Origin: JANOYJ01 sp031373225
GTDB lineage: Bacteria; Pseudomonadota; Alphaproteobacteria; Rhizobiales; Rhizobiaceae
Assembly (NCBI GenBank): GCA_031373225.1
Contig: JANMMM010000189.1
Coordinates: 1 to 5,164 of the forward strand
Length of the DNA stretch: 5,164 bases
Reading direction: 5' to 3'
Shown here piece after piece: positions 4,936-5,164 of the stretch (the first letter of the stretch is position 1; every line of letters starts with the position of its first letter). Below the pieces are notes generated by a model. It ran no database searches, was not told the DNA's origin, and was given only the letters and a program-made list of their open reading frames with translations. Made by a program: the position numbers and the translations under genes.

Positions 4936-5164
4936 TCACAGGCTCTGCGCCTCCTTGGCCCTGCGCCGCTCCAGCCCCAGCTGATGCTCGCGCCAGATGA
5001 TGAACAGGCCGGCTCCCACGACAATCAGCGCGCCGGTCAGCATTTGCCGCGTCGGCACATCCTGAAAAACGGCATAGCCGATGCCAAGCGACAGGATCAG
5101 CGAGACATATTCGAACGGCGCGATGGTCGAGACATCGGCGTAGCGATAACAGGAGGTGAGGAAT
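4936..5164 (-). CDS. DMT (EamA) permease, C-terminal part
   Basis: The frame enters at the right edge and ends at TGA (4938-4936), giving 75 residues. They begin FLTSCYRYADVSTIAPFEYV and read on through SLILSLGIGYAVFQDVPT, MLTGALIVVGAGLFIIW and a charged tail (REHQLGLERRRAKEAQSL). This is the last two membrane segments of an EamA domain, with the typical A-P-F-E-Y-V entry, a polar turn (FQDVPT) and G..LIVVGAGLFI, followed by a basic cytoplasmic tail. A full family member is near 300 residues, so about three quarters lies outside. The tail and segment wording differ from the two 281-residue permeases, so this is a third, more distant branch and not another copy of the same module. The regulator at 3711-4862 follows after 73 bases. 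Confidence 0.85.
   Translation of the reverse strand, partial: FLTSCYRYADVSTIAPFEYVSLILSLGIGYAVFQDVPTRQMLTGALIVVGAGLFIIWREHQLGLERRRAKEAQSL

Overview
The window is GC-rich and densely coding, and every gene I can support lies on the minus strand. It reads like an alphaproteobacterial chromosome, probably Rhizobiales-like. The clues are high G+C with GC-ending codons, a short palindromic repeat of the GTCCCGGC/GCCGGGATGAC type at the left edge, and LuxR-type regulators plus DMT (EamA) permeases of a kind common in that class. The taxonomic call is an inference, not a match to a known genome.

Layout in the direction of transcription (right to left): (1) the last 75 codons of a DMT/EamA permease entering from the right edge (4936-5164); (2) a 383-aa LuxR-type regulator starting at a GTG (3711-4862); (3) a 281-aa EamA permease (2764-3609); (4) a 385-aa LuxR-type regulator starting at a TTG (1531-2688), ending inside a strong intrinsic terminator (1510-1544); (5) an unrecognised 72-aa acidic, proline-rich protein (1074-1292); (6) a second 281-aa EamA permease (92-937); (7) a REP-like palindrome (26-61).

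The main result is that the two regulators and the two complete permeases form two paralogous pairs. By hand, ungapped alignment gives about 46% identity for the permeases (128/281) and about 48% for the regulators (185/382). The order regulator-permease is the same in both copies, so the locus looks like an old tandem duplication of a two-gene module. The second copy has since gained a terminator and a small gene between regulator and permease. The likely logic is that each regulator senses a small molecule or stress through its N-terminal/PAS-like part and controls a neighbouring exporter or importer of a metabolite. The ligand, the substrate and the direction of transport cannot be read from the sequence.

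No RNA genes, insertion sequences, CRISPR arrays or replication origins were seen. All intergenic gaps are under 300 bases. The candidate signals found in them (one terminator, one promoter, several inverted repeats) are listed separately.
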